Positions 41,969 through 50,070 of a stretch of 64,000 nucleotides of DNA are shown here, one piece after another. Each line of letters starts with the position of its first letter. Positions within the stretch are counted from its first letter, which is position 1. A model generated the notes under the pieces. It made no database searches and was not told the origin of the DNA. It saw nothing but the letters and a program-made list of their open reading frames with translations. A program made the translations under genes and the position numbers. The stretch comes from Corynebacterium lujinxingii (GTDB lineage: Bacteria; Actinomycetota; Actinomycetes; Mycobacteriales; Mycobacteriaceae): contig NZ_CP061032.1 in assembly GCF_014490555.1 (NCBI RefSeq), forward strand, positions 2,108,001-2,172,000, read 5' to 3'.

Positions 41969-43358
41969 CCAGTGGTGGGCGCCCGCCTACGGCGCGGCGC
42001 TCGTCCTTGCGCTGACCTGGCCATTTCTTGTCCCCGGCGAGGCGTTCGCGCTGCGCGACATGATGGTCTTCGACCAGATGGCGCTCACCCGCGCCTCGCT
42101 CGGCTGGGGTGATCTGCCCGCCCGCAATGTTCCGCAGGACGCGCTGCTGGGCATCCTGCCCCACCCAGTGCTGTTCCTGCGCGTGTTCATGGTGGCCGCG
42201 GCCGCCTGCGCCGCCTGGGCCGGGCACCGCCTGGGCCGCTCCCCGCTGGGCAAGGCGGCGGCGATGACGGTTGCGGTGTGGAACCCGTTTGTTGTCGAGC
42301 GCCTCCTGCAGGGCCAGTGGTCGCTCGCCGCCGCCGCGTGGCTGCTGCCCCTGGTCGCGTTGCGGCTCCACCCTGCATCCGGCCTAGCACACTGGCTCGC
42401 CTCGCTTACCCCCACCGGCGCGATCGCCGCGGCATGCGTGGCTCGCAGCCCCGTAATCTCCGTGATCACCTGCCTGCCGTGGGTTGTCGCCGGGATCTTC
42501 GCCGGCGCCGGCGGCACCTCCTCGGCCGCGTCCGCCGACCTCTTCGCCCCGCGCGCCGAAGCCTTCACCGGCACCCTCGGCGCGCTCGCGGGCCTGGGCG
42601 GGATCTGGAACGCCCACGCCGTGCCCGGCTCCCGCACAGTCGGCTTCGCCCTGTTCGGCATCGCACTGTTTGCCCTGCTCGCCCTCACGTGGCGCGAGGT
42701 TCCCCGCCGCTGGCTCGCGCTTGCCGGCCTGGGTTTTCTGATCGCGCTGTTGTCCTGGGCGGGTCTGCTCGGGCCGGTGGTCGCGCACGTGCCCGGCGCG
42801 GGCCTGCTTCGCGACGGTCACAAGTGGCTCATCCTCGCCATCCCCGCCTTCGTCGCTGCCGCCGGCGCCCTCGATCCCCGCCGCGCACTGGCCGCGCTGA
42901 CCTTCGCGCTGCTCCAGGTCCCCGACGCCCCGGTCGCCGTCGCGGCGCTCACCCCCACCACCGTCGAGGTGCCCGCCATTCACCACCAGGGCCGCGACGT
43001 GCTGTTCGAATCTCGCCCCACGCTTGTGCTTATCGGCGACCACCCCACCGTCGACCCCGCCCCCAAAGCCTTCAACGTCGTGGAATCCGGGGCGCTCACG
43101 GTCGACGGCGTGGCGGTGGATCCGCCGTCGCTGCGCTGGACCGCGGCGCAGGCCGCCGTCGACGATCCGCAACGCCTGCGCGAGTTGGGCGTCGGGGTTG
43201 TGGTGCGGGCGGATGGTGAGGTCGTCGATACGCAAGCGCGCGTGAGGGGCTGGCCTTGGACGGGCGTCGCACTGTTCGCGCTGTGGTGCATGGTGCCACT
43301 GTTGCTATGTGGCATAGATCACAATAAGAGAAGAAAGCGCGCTGACCAGGGTTTCTAA
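41952..43358 (+). CDS. Polytopic membrane protein, possibly GT-C-like
   Basis: 468-residue membrane protein with about nine helices, no recognised family. The stretch AVWNPFVVERLLQGQWSLAA resembles loops in the neighbouring AftD and other GT-C arabinosyl/mannosyltransferases (compare the AftD N-terminal half), and an acidic loop, GEAFALRDMMVFDQM, follows the first helix. The last 100 residues are a small soluble domain before a final helix. It is translationally coupled to the DUF3068 gene. A role in cell-wall polysaccharide or mycolate assembly is suggested only by these resemblances and its neighbours. Confidence 0.6.
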   Translation: MRAAVNQWWAPAYGAALVLALTWPFLVPGEAFALRDMMVFDQMALTRASLGWGDLPARNVPQDALLGILPHPVLFLRVFMVAAAACAAWAGHRLGRSPLGKAAAMTVAVWNPFVVERLLQGQWSLAAAAWLLPLVALRLHPASGLAHWLASLTPTGAIAAACVARSPVISVITCLPWVVAGIFAGAGGTSSAASADLFAPRAEAFTGTLGALAGLGGIWNAHAVPGSRTVGFALFGIALFALLALTWREVPRRWLALAGLGFLIALLSWAGLLGPVVAHVPGAGLLRDGHKWLILAIPAFVAAAGALDPRRALAALTFALLQVPDAPVAVAALTPTTVEVPAIHHQGRDVLFESRPTLVLIGDHPTVDPAPKAFNVVESGALTVDGVAVDPPSLRWTAAQAAVDDPQRLRELGVGVVVRADGEVVDTQARVRGWPWTGVALFALWCMVPLLLCGIDHNKRRKRADQGF

Positions 43359-43459
43359 GAACATTAGTTGGCAGTTCCCCATTAATGGAAAGTTCCAATC
43401 GTTGACGTCCTTGCATGATTCACGTTGCCCGGGTTAAAGTGAACGCAAGATGAACAACA

Positions 43460-43480
43460 GGTTACACCCCAGGTGTAGCC
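43460..43480. promoter_or_regulatory. Palindromic operator-like site upstream of the small helix-bundle gene
   Basis: GGTTACACC-CCA-GGTGTAGCC, inverted repeat with one mismatch, 49 bases before the next gene. Its core TACACCCCAGG-TGTA nearly repeats the palindrome at 9533-9558. A second small palindrome, CCATTAATGG, lies near 43379-43388. Confidence 0.45.
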
Positions 43481-43528
43481 CCGAGATTTTGAAGGAGCAG
43501 ATACAGCTTCTGCAAGAGAGGAACAATC

Positions 43529-43771
43529 ATGGCTAACAACATTGATTTCAGCATCATCCGCGAGCACGCCCTGCGAAACATCCGCGAGGACCTGCTCACC
43601 GAGTACGCCGGCAAGTACGACGCGCTCGAGATCAACGATGCGTTCGACGCCGTCCTGCGCGCACACAAGAACAGCGCCGTCGTCGAGGACTTCGTCCCGG
43701 TCCTCGTCGAGGCTGAGATGCGCGATCGCCTCCGCGAAGGCGACCTGTTCCCCGCCCCCGCAGCCGCGTAA
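43529..43771 (+). CDS. Three-helix bundle dimerization domain protein
   Basis: 80-residue helical protein with the pattern of the actinobacterial three-helix bundle dimerization domain: REHALRNIREDLLTEYAGKY, then INDAFDAVLRAHKN, then VVEDFVPVLVEAEMRDRLRE. This domain occurs alone or fused to arsenate reductase-like phosphatases and is believed to mediate dimer formation. Alone its role is unknown. It is monocistronic, with operator-like palindromes upstream and a strong terminator directly after. Confidence 0.75.
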   Translation: MANNIDFSIIREHALRNIREDLLTEYAGKYDALEINDAFDAVLRAHKNSAVVEDFVPVLVEAEMRDRLREGDLFPAPAAA

Positions 43772-43782
43772 ACGCTGTCGCC

Positions 43783-43816
43783 AACGCCCAGCCTTGTTTT
43801 GTGGCTGGGCGTTTTG
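43783..43816 (+). terminator. Terminator after the helix-bundle gene
   Basis: 11-bp perfect stem AACGCCCAGCC/GGCTGGGCGTT around TTGTTTTGT, ending in TTTT. Confidence 0.88.
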
Positions 43817-44102
43817 CTATGTTCGGATGACACTGTCGGTAGCGGAAATGCTTTCCGTCACCCAGCGAACGTCAACCCCACGCGCCCGGGGAAAAGGGAG
43901 CACTCCTGGCGCCTTGTGGCCGTATCAGGGCTGAAGCGGTTCGATTCCGCTCACACGCACAACGCATGCGGCCTGCACGACGCACACGGGCACAACCCCC
44001 ACCACAGGGTTGCACCGAGCACGATTTACTACCACGACGTTGGGGGTTTCGGAAGCGGCCGCGAGGGTCGGGAACGGGGACAGCAACGTCAAGGAGGCAC
44101 AC
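43817..44102. other. Non-coding stretch before the DIP1984 gene
   Basis: 286 bases with no convincing gene. It contains a tRNA T-arm-like hairpin (AGCGG-TTCGATT-CCGCT around 43936-43952) without a matching acceptor stem, so probably chance, and the ribosome site AAGGAGG close before 44103. Confidence 0.4.
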
Positions 44103-44555
44103 ATGCTGCTCGCAGAGGCACTGGCGCGCCGCGCCGAGGCGCAGGACCGCCTGAACAAGCTGCAGGACCGCCTGGTCCAGGGCGCGCTGATGCAGGAGGG
44201 CGACACCCCGCCGGAGGACCCGGCGGACATGCTCGAGGAGGTCGCCGGGCTGCTGCAGGAGATCGAAACGTTGGTGCGCCGCATCAACCACACCAACGCG
44301 AAGACGGCTTTCGAGGGCGCGACGCTTACCGACGCCATCGCGCGCCGCGACGCCCTCCTGCGCTCCCGTCGTCTCTACGCCGCGGTTGCCGACGCCGCGA
44401 CGATGTCAAACGCCCGCTACTCACGCTCCGAGGTCCGCTTCGTGCCCACCGTGGACGTCAAGGCGCTGCGCGACATGGCCGATAGCGCCTCCAAGGCCTA
44501 CCGCGAATTGGACACCAAGATCCAGCAGCTCAACTGGACTACAGAGCTGCAATAA
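44103..44555 (+). CDS. DIP1984 family protein
   Basis: 150-residue helical cytoplasmic protein of the DIP1984 family (named after a C. diphtheriae locus; some members are called septicolysin). The start LLAEALARRAEAQDRLNKLQ and the later ETLVRRINHTNAKTAFEGAT and RDALLRSRRLYAAVADAA are characteristic. No known enzymatic activity. ATG at 44103 chosen for the AAGGAGG six bases upstream. The end overlaps the convergent glycosyltransferase gene by 17 bases. Confidence 0.85.
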   Translation: MLLAEALARRAEAQDRLNKLQDRLVQGALMQEGDTPPEDPADMLEEVAGLLQEIETLVRRINHTNAKTAFEGATLTDAIARRDALLRSRRLYAAVADAATMSNARYSRSEVRFVPTVDVKALRDMADSASKAYRELDTKIQQLNWTTELQ

Positions 44556-45591
44556 CGCGCGCGAACTTCCGGCCCGTCTCCTCCCAGGAAAACCCCTGCG
44601 CCCAGCGCTTGGCGGCCTGCGCCATCGCGCCGCGTCGCTCCAGGGTCTCGCGGGCTGCCTCGGCGAAATCCTCCCCGTTTGCAACCAATCGGCCGGTTAC
44701 CCCGTCGCGGATCGAATCCGCCACACCACCCGCGGACGCGTACGCCACCGTGGGCACCCCGTGCTGCGCGGCCTCGATCACCGCGATCCCCCACCCCTCC
44801 TTCCGCGAGGGCAGCAAGTGCAGCTCGGCGCGCTCGAGCAGCGCGTGCTTGTACGGCTCGGAAACGTGCCCGTGGAACACCACGTCGTCGCGCCCCGCCG
44901 CGTAGGCGCGCAGCTCGTCTTCCCACCAACCCGAGCCGATGATGTCCAGCACCGCGTTGTCCATCGTCGCCACCGCGTCGATCGCCTCCTCGATGCGCTT
45001 ATGCGGCACGAGGCGCGAGAGGGTGACCAGGTGGGTGCGGTGGTCGTCGTGAAGCGTGGGCGTGTGCGCGGGCACCGGGTCGACACCGTTTTCCACGATC
45101 TCGATCTCGCCGGCACGCACACCCAACGCCACCAAATCGCGTTTCGACGCCTGCGACACCGTCACGTACCGCGCCCCGCGATACACCCGTGGTGCGACCT
45201 GCGACTCCAAGAACCAGCCCAACCGGCCAACGATCGGCCCCGCCACTGGCCACTGCTCCTTGTGGCAGTGGTGCGTGAGCAGTACCACGGGCCTGCGCGT
45301 GAACAGGCGGGCGAAAAACGGGATGCCGTTTTGCGTATCGACGACCACATCCGGCCGGTTGCGCCAAATCGACAACGGCGCCGCCAAGTACACACTGAAC
45401 TTTCCGCCGGCCCGCTCGAAGCGCACCCCGCCTCGCCGCGACCGCCGGGGCGCGTCCGTGTGCTTCGCCGTCCGGTAGATCACCTCGTGGCCCTGCGCCG
45501 CCAGGTACTCACCGACGCGCTCGAGGTAGCGCTCCGACCCACCGCCTTGCGGGTGGGTGGTATCGCGCCAACACAGAAGCAGTATCTTCAC
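44539..45591 (-). CDS. GT4-family glycosyltransferase
   Basis: 350-residue glycosyltransferase of the GT-B fold, family 4. The N-terminal acceptor domain begins KILLLCWRDTTHPQGGGSER, the expected GGxER motif. The donor half has VTLSRLVPHKRIEEAIDAVA and the nucleotide-sugar glutamate region LPSRKEGWGIAVIEAAQHGV. The retaining E-x7-E motif is present. The substrate is unknown; it sits between arabinan and trehalose-mycolate genes, so a mannosyl- or glucosyltransferase for lipoglycan or glycolipid is plausible. The GTG at 45589-45591 overlaps the stop of the toxin gene. Confidence 0.85.
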   Translation of the reverse strand: MKILLLCWRDTTHPQGGGSERYLERVGEYLAAQGHEVIYRTAKHTDAPRRSRRGGVRFERAGGKFSVYLAAPLSIWRNRPDVVVDTQNGIPFFARLFTRRPVVLLTHHCHKEQWPVAGPIVGRLGWFLESQVAPRVYRGARYVTVSQASKRDLVALGVRAGEIEIVENGVDPVPAHTPTLHDDHRTHLVTLSRLVPHKRIEEAIDAVATMDNAVLDIIGSGWWEDELRAYAAGRDDVVFHGHVSEPYKHALLERAELHLLPSRKEGWGIAVIEAAQHGVPTVAYASAGGVADSIRDGVTGRLVANGEDFAEAARETLERRGAMAQAAKRWAQGFSWEETGRKFARVIAAL

Positions 45592-45971
45592 GGCGCGATA
45601 ACCTCCAGCCCGACTTCGCGCGCGGCATCCGCCAGCCACTCGTCGTAGGTGAGCACCGCATCCGCCTCCAGGTCCAGCGCCGCCTGCAGGTGGATCGCGT
45701 CCAGCGTGCGAAGGTATGGCATCGGCAGCATGCTCGCGCTACGAAGCGTCGCACGGCCCAGGTCCGCGATCGAAATGCCACGCAGAATCAGCGTCGCCTC
45801 ACCCTGGGGCCTGCCGAGACGCACCGCCAACCGCCGCAACTCGACCTCGAGCAGATCGGAGGACACCACCTCGCACTCCCCCGCCTCAAGCCACAAGCGT
45901 ATGGCGTGCGTGTGCGGCTCGGCTTTCAGCAGGCATCCGATGGCGGACGTGTCCGCGTAGACCCTGCGCAT
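45588..45971 (-). CDS. vapC: PIN-domain ribonuclease toxin (VapC type)
   Basis: 127-residue PIN-domain protein. The acidic metal-binding residues are in place: YADTSAIG (D near 6), LLEVELRRL, LRTLDAIHLQAALDL and TYDEWLAD. VapC toxins cleave RNA, often tRNA or rRNA, with Mg2+. It is encoded one base after its antitoxin, the normal order. Its stop overlaps the glycosyltransferase GTG, so the toxin-antitoxin pair may be co-transcribed with an envelope gene. Confidence 0.88.
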   Translation of the reverse strand: MRRVYADTSAIGCLLKAEPHTHAIRLWLEAGECEVVSSDLLEVELRRLAVRLGRPQGEATLILRGISIADLGRATLRSASMLPMPYLRTLDAIHLQAALDLEADAVLTYDEWLADAAREVGLEVIAP

Positions 45972-45972
45972 C

Positions 45973-46263
45973 CTAGATGCGTTCCCCGCGCATGTCGTCG
46001 AGCATCTCGTCCAGCGGCGCGCCTTCCACGGGCTCCACCGGCAGGTCCAGCCAGCCGCCGACGCGGGTGGCCGGACGGGTAATCGTCAGCCGCGGTTGTC
46101 GCGCCTCCAAGGGGGTCAACCGCCCCACCGGTTCGCCGTTGCTGGTCACCACAAAACTGACGCCCGCTCGCACCGCGCGCATGATCTGTGCGGAGTCGTT
46201 GCGCAATTCGCGCTGCGATATCCTGCGCTCTACCAGCGATTCATCGTGTTGCGGCGTGGCCAT
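45973..46263 (-). CDS. Phd/YefM-type antitoxin
   Basis: 96-residue antitoxin partner of the VapC-type toxin. The N-terminal Phd/YefM fold is visible in SQRELRNDSAQIMRAVRAGV and FVVTSNGEPVGRLTPLE, which dimerises and binds the operator. The C-terminal tail (EGAPLDEMLDDMRGERI) is the acidic segment that would block the toxin. The ATG at 46261-46263 is divergent from the methyltransferase gene, 29 bases away. Confidence 0.82.
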   Translation of the reverse strand: MATPQHDESLVERRISQRELRNDSAQIMRAVRAGVSFVVTSNGEPVGRLTPLEARQPRLTITRPATRVGGWLDLPVEPVEGAPLDEMLDDMRGERI

Positions 46264-46292
46264 GCACCGGAGCGTAGCACGGTTGCTACGGT

Positions 46293-47039
46293 ATGCGCAT
46301 GCACCGTACCCGCCGGATGGCCACACTCCGCCGCTCCATGCGGCTGCTGCGCTCGTTTTCCTACGAGCAATTCCGGCCTCGGGTGTTCTATTCGTCGCTG
46401 GCACGCGACACGCGTTTGCTTATCGACGACCTCTCGCGCGACCTTCGAGACACCCCCGTCACCGGCCAGTCGGTGCTGGACGTCGGCGGCGGCCCCGGCT
46501 ACTTCGCCGAGGCGTTTTCGGACTGCTTCTACGTCGGGCTCGAACCGGACGTCTCCGAGATGTCCGCCGCGGGCCTATCGGGCTTCGGCTCCGTGCGCGG
46601 CGACGGCACCGCGCTGCCCTTCGCCGACAACTCCTTCGACGTGGTGTACTCCTCCAACGTCGCCGAGCACATCCCAAATTGGCAGGCGATGGGCAACGAG
46701 ACGCTGCGCGTAGCCAAACCCGGCGGCCTGGCGGTGCTTAGCTACACCGTCTGGCTCGGCCCCTTCGGCGGACACGAAACGGGACTGTGGCAGCACTACG
46801 TCGGTGGGGATTGGGCGCGTCGTCGATACGCGAAAAAGCACGGGCACGAACCGAAGAACCGCTTCGGCGACACCCTGTTCGCTGTCTCCGCGCGCGAAGG
46901 CCTCGAATGGGCCGAGGCAACCGGGCGGCTTCTCGCCGCGTTCCCGCGCTACCACCCGTCATGGGCGTGGTGGGTCACGCGAGTGCCGGTGCTCCGCGAG
47001 TTCGCGGTATCCAACCTCGTCCTCGTGCTGCGGGGCTAA
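46293..47039 (+). CDS. Class I SAM methyltransferase, candidate MtrP (trehalose mycolate transport)
   Basis: 248-residue methyltransferase with SAM motif I SVLDVGGGPGYFAEAFS, motif II-like GDGTALPFADNSFDVVYSSN and NETLRVAKPGGLAVLSYTVW. In C. glutamicum the methyltransferase gene just before pck has been described as MtrP, needed for efficient transport of trehalose mycolates. The location (envelope glycosyltransferase upstream, pck downstream) is the same here. The methylated substrate is not known. Starts at either of two near ATGs (46293 or 46299). Confidence 0.8.
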   Translation: MRMHRTRRMATLRRSMRLLRSFSYEQFRPRVFYSSLARDTRLLIDDLSRDLRDTPVTGQSVLDVGGGPGYFAEAFSDCFYVGLEPDVSEMSAAGLSGFGSVRGDGTALPFADNSFDVVYSSNVAEHIPNWQAMGNETLRVAKPGGLAVLSYTVWLGPFGGHETGLWQHYVGGDWARRRYAKKHGHEPKNRFGDTLFAVSAREGLEWAEATGRLLAAFPRYHPSWAWWVTRVPVLREFAVSNLVLVLRG

Positions 47040-47070
47040 AAATGCCAATTCCCCCACTACGCCACCAACA

Positions 47071-47108
47071 AAAACTCAAGGCCTGCCGAGTGGCAGGCCT
47101 TGAGTTTT
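47071..47108. terminator. Bidirectional terminator between mtrP candidate and pck
   Basis: Perfect 17-bp stem: AAAACTCAAGGCCTGCC pairing with GGCAGGCCTTGAGTTTT around GAGT. A-run and T-run suit both convergent transcripts. Confidence 0.93.
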
Positions 47109-47179
47109 ATTAACAACAGATCTTGTCTGAAGTTTTCCGGTGGCGATGCTACAGCATCACCACCGATCCAGGCGAGGAG

Positions 47180-49006
47180 TTAGTTCGAGGCCTCCTGGAT
47201 GCGCTCGTCGAGCTTCGCCAGCTGGTCGAAGATCTCCTGCGGCACGCGCGAGCCGAGGCTCTCGAGGTAGGTACGGGAATCCGCGAGGTCTTCCTTCCAC
47301 AGCTCCGGGTCGGCGGTGAGCGCCTCGCGGACGTCCTCGATCGGGGTCTCCAGGCCCTCGAGGTCGAGGTCCTCCGCGCGGGCGGTGTAGCCGGCGACGG
47401 TCTCGTCAGCCTCGACGTTGCCCTCGATGCGGTCGATGACCCACTTGAGCACGCGCGAGTTGTCGCCGAAGCCCGGCCACAGGAAGCGGTCGTCGTCGCC
47501 ACGACGGAACCAATTGACCAGGAAGATCTCCGGCATGCGGTCGCCGCCCTTCTCGCCCATGTCGAGCCAGTGCTGGAAGTAGTCGCCAACGTTGTAGCCC
47601 ATGAACGGCAGCATCGCCATCGGGTCGTGGCGCAGAGAACCGACCTTCGCCTCCGCGGACGCGGCGGTCTGGCCGGACGACAGCATCGCGCCGATCATCG
47701 TGCCGTGCTCCCAGTTGTGCGCCTGCGTGACCAACGGGACGGTGTCCGGGCGGCGGCCGCCGAAGAGGATCGCGTCGATCTTCACACCCTGCCAGTCCTC
47801 AAACTCCGGCGCCGCGGACGGGCACTGCACGATGGGCACGCAGTAACGGGAGTTCGGGTGCGCGGCCTTGCTGGCGGAGTCCGGGGTCCAGTCCTCGCCG
47901 CGCCAGTCGATGAGGTGCTCCGGTGTTTCGCCGTCCATGCCTTCCCACCAGACATCGCCGTCGTCGGTAAGCGCGACGTTGGTGAACAGGATGTTGCCCG
48001 GCTCCATGCTCTTCATGGCCATCGGGTTGGAGGCGTAGTTGGTGCCCGGCGCGACGCCGAAGAAACCGTTCTCCGGGTTGACGGCGTACAGGCCATCCTC
48101 GCGCAGGTGCATCCAGGCGATGTCGTCGCCAACGACCTCGGCCTTCCAGCCCGGCAGCGTCGGGGTGATCATGGCCAGGTTGGTCTTGCCGCAAGCCGAC
48201 GGGAACGCGGCGGCGATGTTGTAGTTCTTCCCCTCGGGGGAGGTCAGCTTCAGGATGAGCATGTGCTCGGCCATCCAGCCCTCCTCCTTCGCCATCACGG
48301 ACGCGATGCGCAGGGCGTAGCACTTCTTTGCCAGGATGGCGTTGCCGCCGTAGCCGGAGCCGTAGGACCAGATCTCCTTGGTCTCCGGGAACTGGGAGAT
48401 GTACTTGGTGTCGTTGCACGGCCAGGCGACGTCTTCTTCACCCGGCTCGAGCGGCGCGCCGACGGAGTGGAGGCAGTGGACGAACTTGTCGCCCTCAATC
48501 TTCTCCAGCGCCTGGGTGCCCATGCGGGTCATGGTGCGCATGGAGAGTACAACGTAGGCCGAGTCAGTCAGCTGGACGCCGAGCTTCGGCGCCGGGTCCG
48601 AGATCGGGCCCATGCAGAACGGCACGACGTACATGGTGCGGCCACGCATGGAACCGGAGAAGTGCTCGAGCATCTCTTCCTTAAGAGCGTCGGGCTTCAT
48701 CCAGTTGTTCGTCGGGCCGGCGTCCTCTTCGTTCTCGGTCGAGATGAAGGTGCGGGACTCCACGCGGGCGACGTCGGACGGGTGCGAGCGTGCGAGGAAG
48801 GAATTCGGGCGCTTTTCCTCGTTGAGTTTGATCAGCGTGCCGGCGTCGACAAGTTCCGCGGTCAGGCGGTCCCATTCTTCCTGGGAGCCGTCCGCGAACA
48901 CCACCTTCTCCGGCTCGAAGAGATCAACCGCCTCGTTGATCCAAGCGATGAGCTGCTCGTTGTCGGTGGGGTTTTCCCCCTCCAGGCGCTTGATTTCGGC
49001 GGTCAT
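47180..49006 (-). CDS. pck: Phosphoenolpyruvate carboxykinase (GTP)
   Basis: 608-residue GTP-dependent PEPCK converting oxaloacetate to phosphoenolpyruvate, the gluconeogenic entry step. The kinase P-loop AAAFPSACGKTNLAMITPT carries the family's reactive cysteine, VGDDIAWMHLREDGLYAVNP holds the metal ligand, and WRGEDWTPDSASKAAHPNSR and NWFRRGDDDRFLWPGFGDNS follow. I chose the ATG at 49004-49006 (MTAEIKRLEG) because AAGGAGT lies five bases upstream of TGCACATG; a GTG two codons earlier is too close to it. Confidence 0.96.
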   Translation of the reverse strand: MTAEIKRLEGENPTDNEQLIAWINEAVDLFEPEKVVFADGSQEEWDRLTAELVDAGTLIKLNEEKRPNSFLARSHPSDVARVESRTFISTENEEDAGPTNNWMKPDALKEEMLEHFSGSMRGRTMYVVPFCMGPISDPAPKLGVQLTDSAYVVLSMRTMTRMGTQALEKIEGDKFVHCLHSVGAPLEPGEEDVAWPCNDTKYISQFPETKEIWSYGSGYGGNAILAKKCYALRIASVMAKEEGWMAEHMLILKLTSPEGKNYNIAAAFPSACGKTNLAMITPTLPGWKAEVVGDDIAWMHLREDGLYAVNPENGFFGVAPGTNYASNPMAMKSMEPGNILFTNVALTDDGDVWWEGMDGETPEHLIDWRGEDWTPDSASKAAHPNSRYCVPIVQCPSAAPEFEDWQGVKIDAILFGGRRPDTVPLVTQAHNWEHGTMIGAMLSSGQTAASAEAKVGSLRHDPMAMLPFMGYNVGDYFQHWLDMGEKGGDRMPEIFLVNWFRRGDDDRFLWPGFGDNSRVLKWVIDRIEGNVEADETVAGYTARAEDLDLEGLETPIEDVREALTADPELWKEDLADSRTYLESLGSRVPQEIFDQLAKLDERIQEASN

Positions 49007-49299
49007 GTGCACTCCTTGTGTAACTGGTTATTCCCAGTGCCGCGGGCACTGATCATCCCAATAATCGTTTGGTTTCCCCCAGAGTATCGAAACAGGCGGT
49101 CAGATAACCAAAAGTTCAGCCTCCTCAACGACCCGCCGGATATAACCAGTAGGCGCGAGCACGCCATTCATTTGGAACGGGGGTGAAGCGCTACCCCCGC
49201 GGGCGCGTTCGCTTTACGACGACACGGGGGTGGCAAAACATACGCCCACCACGGCCCAAAATACTTGCGTTTGACCTGTACATATGGACAATAAACACG
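49007..49299. promoter_or_regulatory. Divergent pck-trmB regulatory region with inverted repeat
   Basis: 293 bases between the two divergent genes. An inverted repeat CGGGGGT-N8-ACCCCCG at 49178-49199 and several other runs of C4-C5 resemble the CCCC/GGGG half-sites bound by RamA, a known regulator of carbon metabolism genes including pck in C. glutamicum. A TACTCT -10-like hexamer for pck is near 49083. Specific regulator assignments are inference. Confidence 0.4.
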
Positions 49300-50070
49300 A
49301 TGAATAATTCTGAAAACACGCGCCCGGGCACGGGTGAACTGCCCGCCGGTCGCCCATTGCAAACCGACTTTGGAACGGGTCTGGATTATCCGCGCCTTGG
49401 TTCCGTGACATTTCGTCGCGGCACGCTGACCGACAACCAGGAGGCCCTGTTCAACGAGCACTGGCCGCGCCTGGGCAAGGTGCTGGCGGAAGGCTCCGAC
49501 GAGCGCATCGATATCGACGAGTGGTTCGGCCGGAAAGGCCACCCCACCATCGTGGAAATCGGCTCCGGCACCGGCACCTCCACCGCGGCGATGGCGCCAC
49601 TGGAGCAGGACCACAACATCGTTGCCGTGGAGCTATACAAGCCGGGCCTGGCGAAGTTACTGGGCGCGGTGGTGCGCGGCGGCATCGACAACATCCGCAT
49701 GGTGCGAGGCGACGGCGTCGAGGTGCTGGCGCGCATGTTCGGCGAGGAATCGTTGGACGGTGTGCGCATCTTCTTCCCGGATCCGTGGCCGAAGGCGCGC
49801 CACCACAAGCGCCGCATTATCCAGTCGGGCACCTTGAACTTGATTGCCACCCGCTTGAAGCCGGGCGGGGTGCTGCACGTGGCCACCGACCACGCGGATT
49901 ACGCGGAGTGGATCGATGAACTTGTCGACGTCGAACCGACACTCGAATACAAGGGCTGGCCGTGGGAGGCCGCGCCACTGTTGACGGACCGCCAGGTGAT
50001 CACCAAGTTCGAGGGCAAGGGCCTGGATAAAGAGCACGTGATCCGCGAGTACCTGTGGGAGAAGAAGTAA
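49300..50070 (+). CDS. trmB: tRNA (guanine46-N7)-methyltransferase TrmB
   Basis: 256-residue SAM-dependent enzyme methylating G46 of tRNA. SAM motif TIVEIGSGTGTSTAAMAP, the AVELYKPGLAKLL segment, and the family's signature RIFFPDPWPKARHHKRRI are all present. The N-terminal 35 residues (rich in Asn, Gly and Pro) are an actinobacterial extension. ATG at 49300 was taken; an upstream reading runs through promoter sequence. The stop overlaps the next gene's ATG (TAATG). Confidence 0.93.
   Translation: MNNSENTRPGTGELPAGRPLQTDFGTGLDYPRLGSVTFRRGTLTDNQEALFNEHWPRLGKVLAEGSDERIDIDEWFGRKGHPTIVEIGSGTGTSTAAMAPLEQDHNIVAVELYKPGLAKLLGAVVRGGIDNIRMVRGDGVEVLARMFGEESLDGVRIFFPDPWPKARHHKRRIIQSGTLNLIATRLKPGGVLHVATDHADYAEWIDELVDVEPTLEYKGWPWEAAPLLTDRQVITKFEGKGLDKEHVIREYLWEKK

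Noticed and set aside
43936..43952. tRNA T-arm-like hairpin AGCGG-TTCGATT-CCGCT
   Set aside because: No acceptor, D-arm or anticodon arm can be placed around it and no CCA follows; probably chance.
47123..49186. 687-codon open frame opposite pck
   Set aside because: Antisense frame produced by high-GC codon bias; pck on the minus strand has all catalytic motifs.
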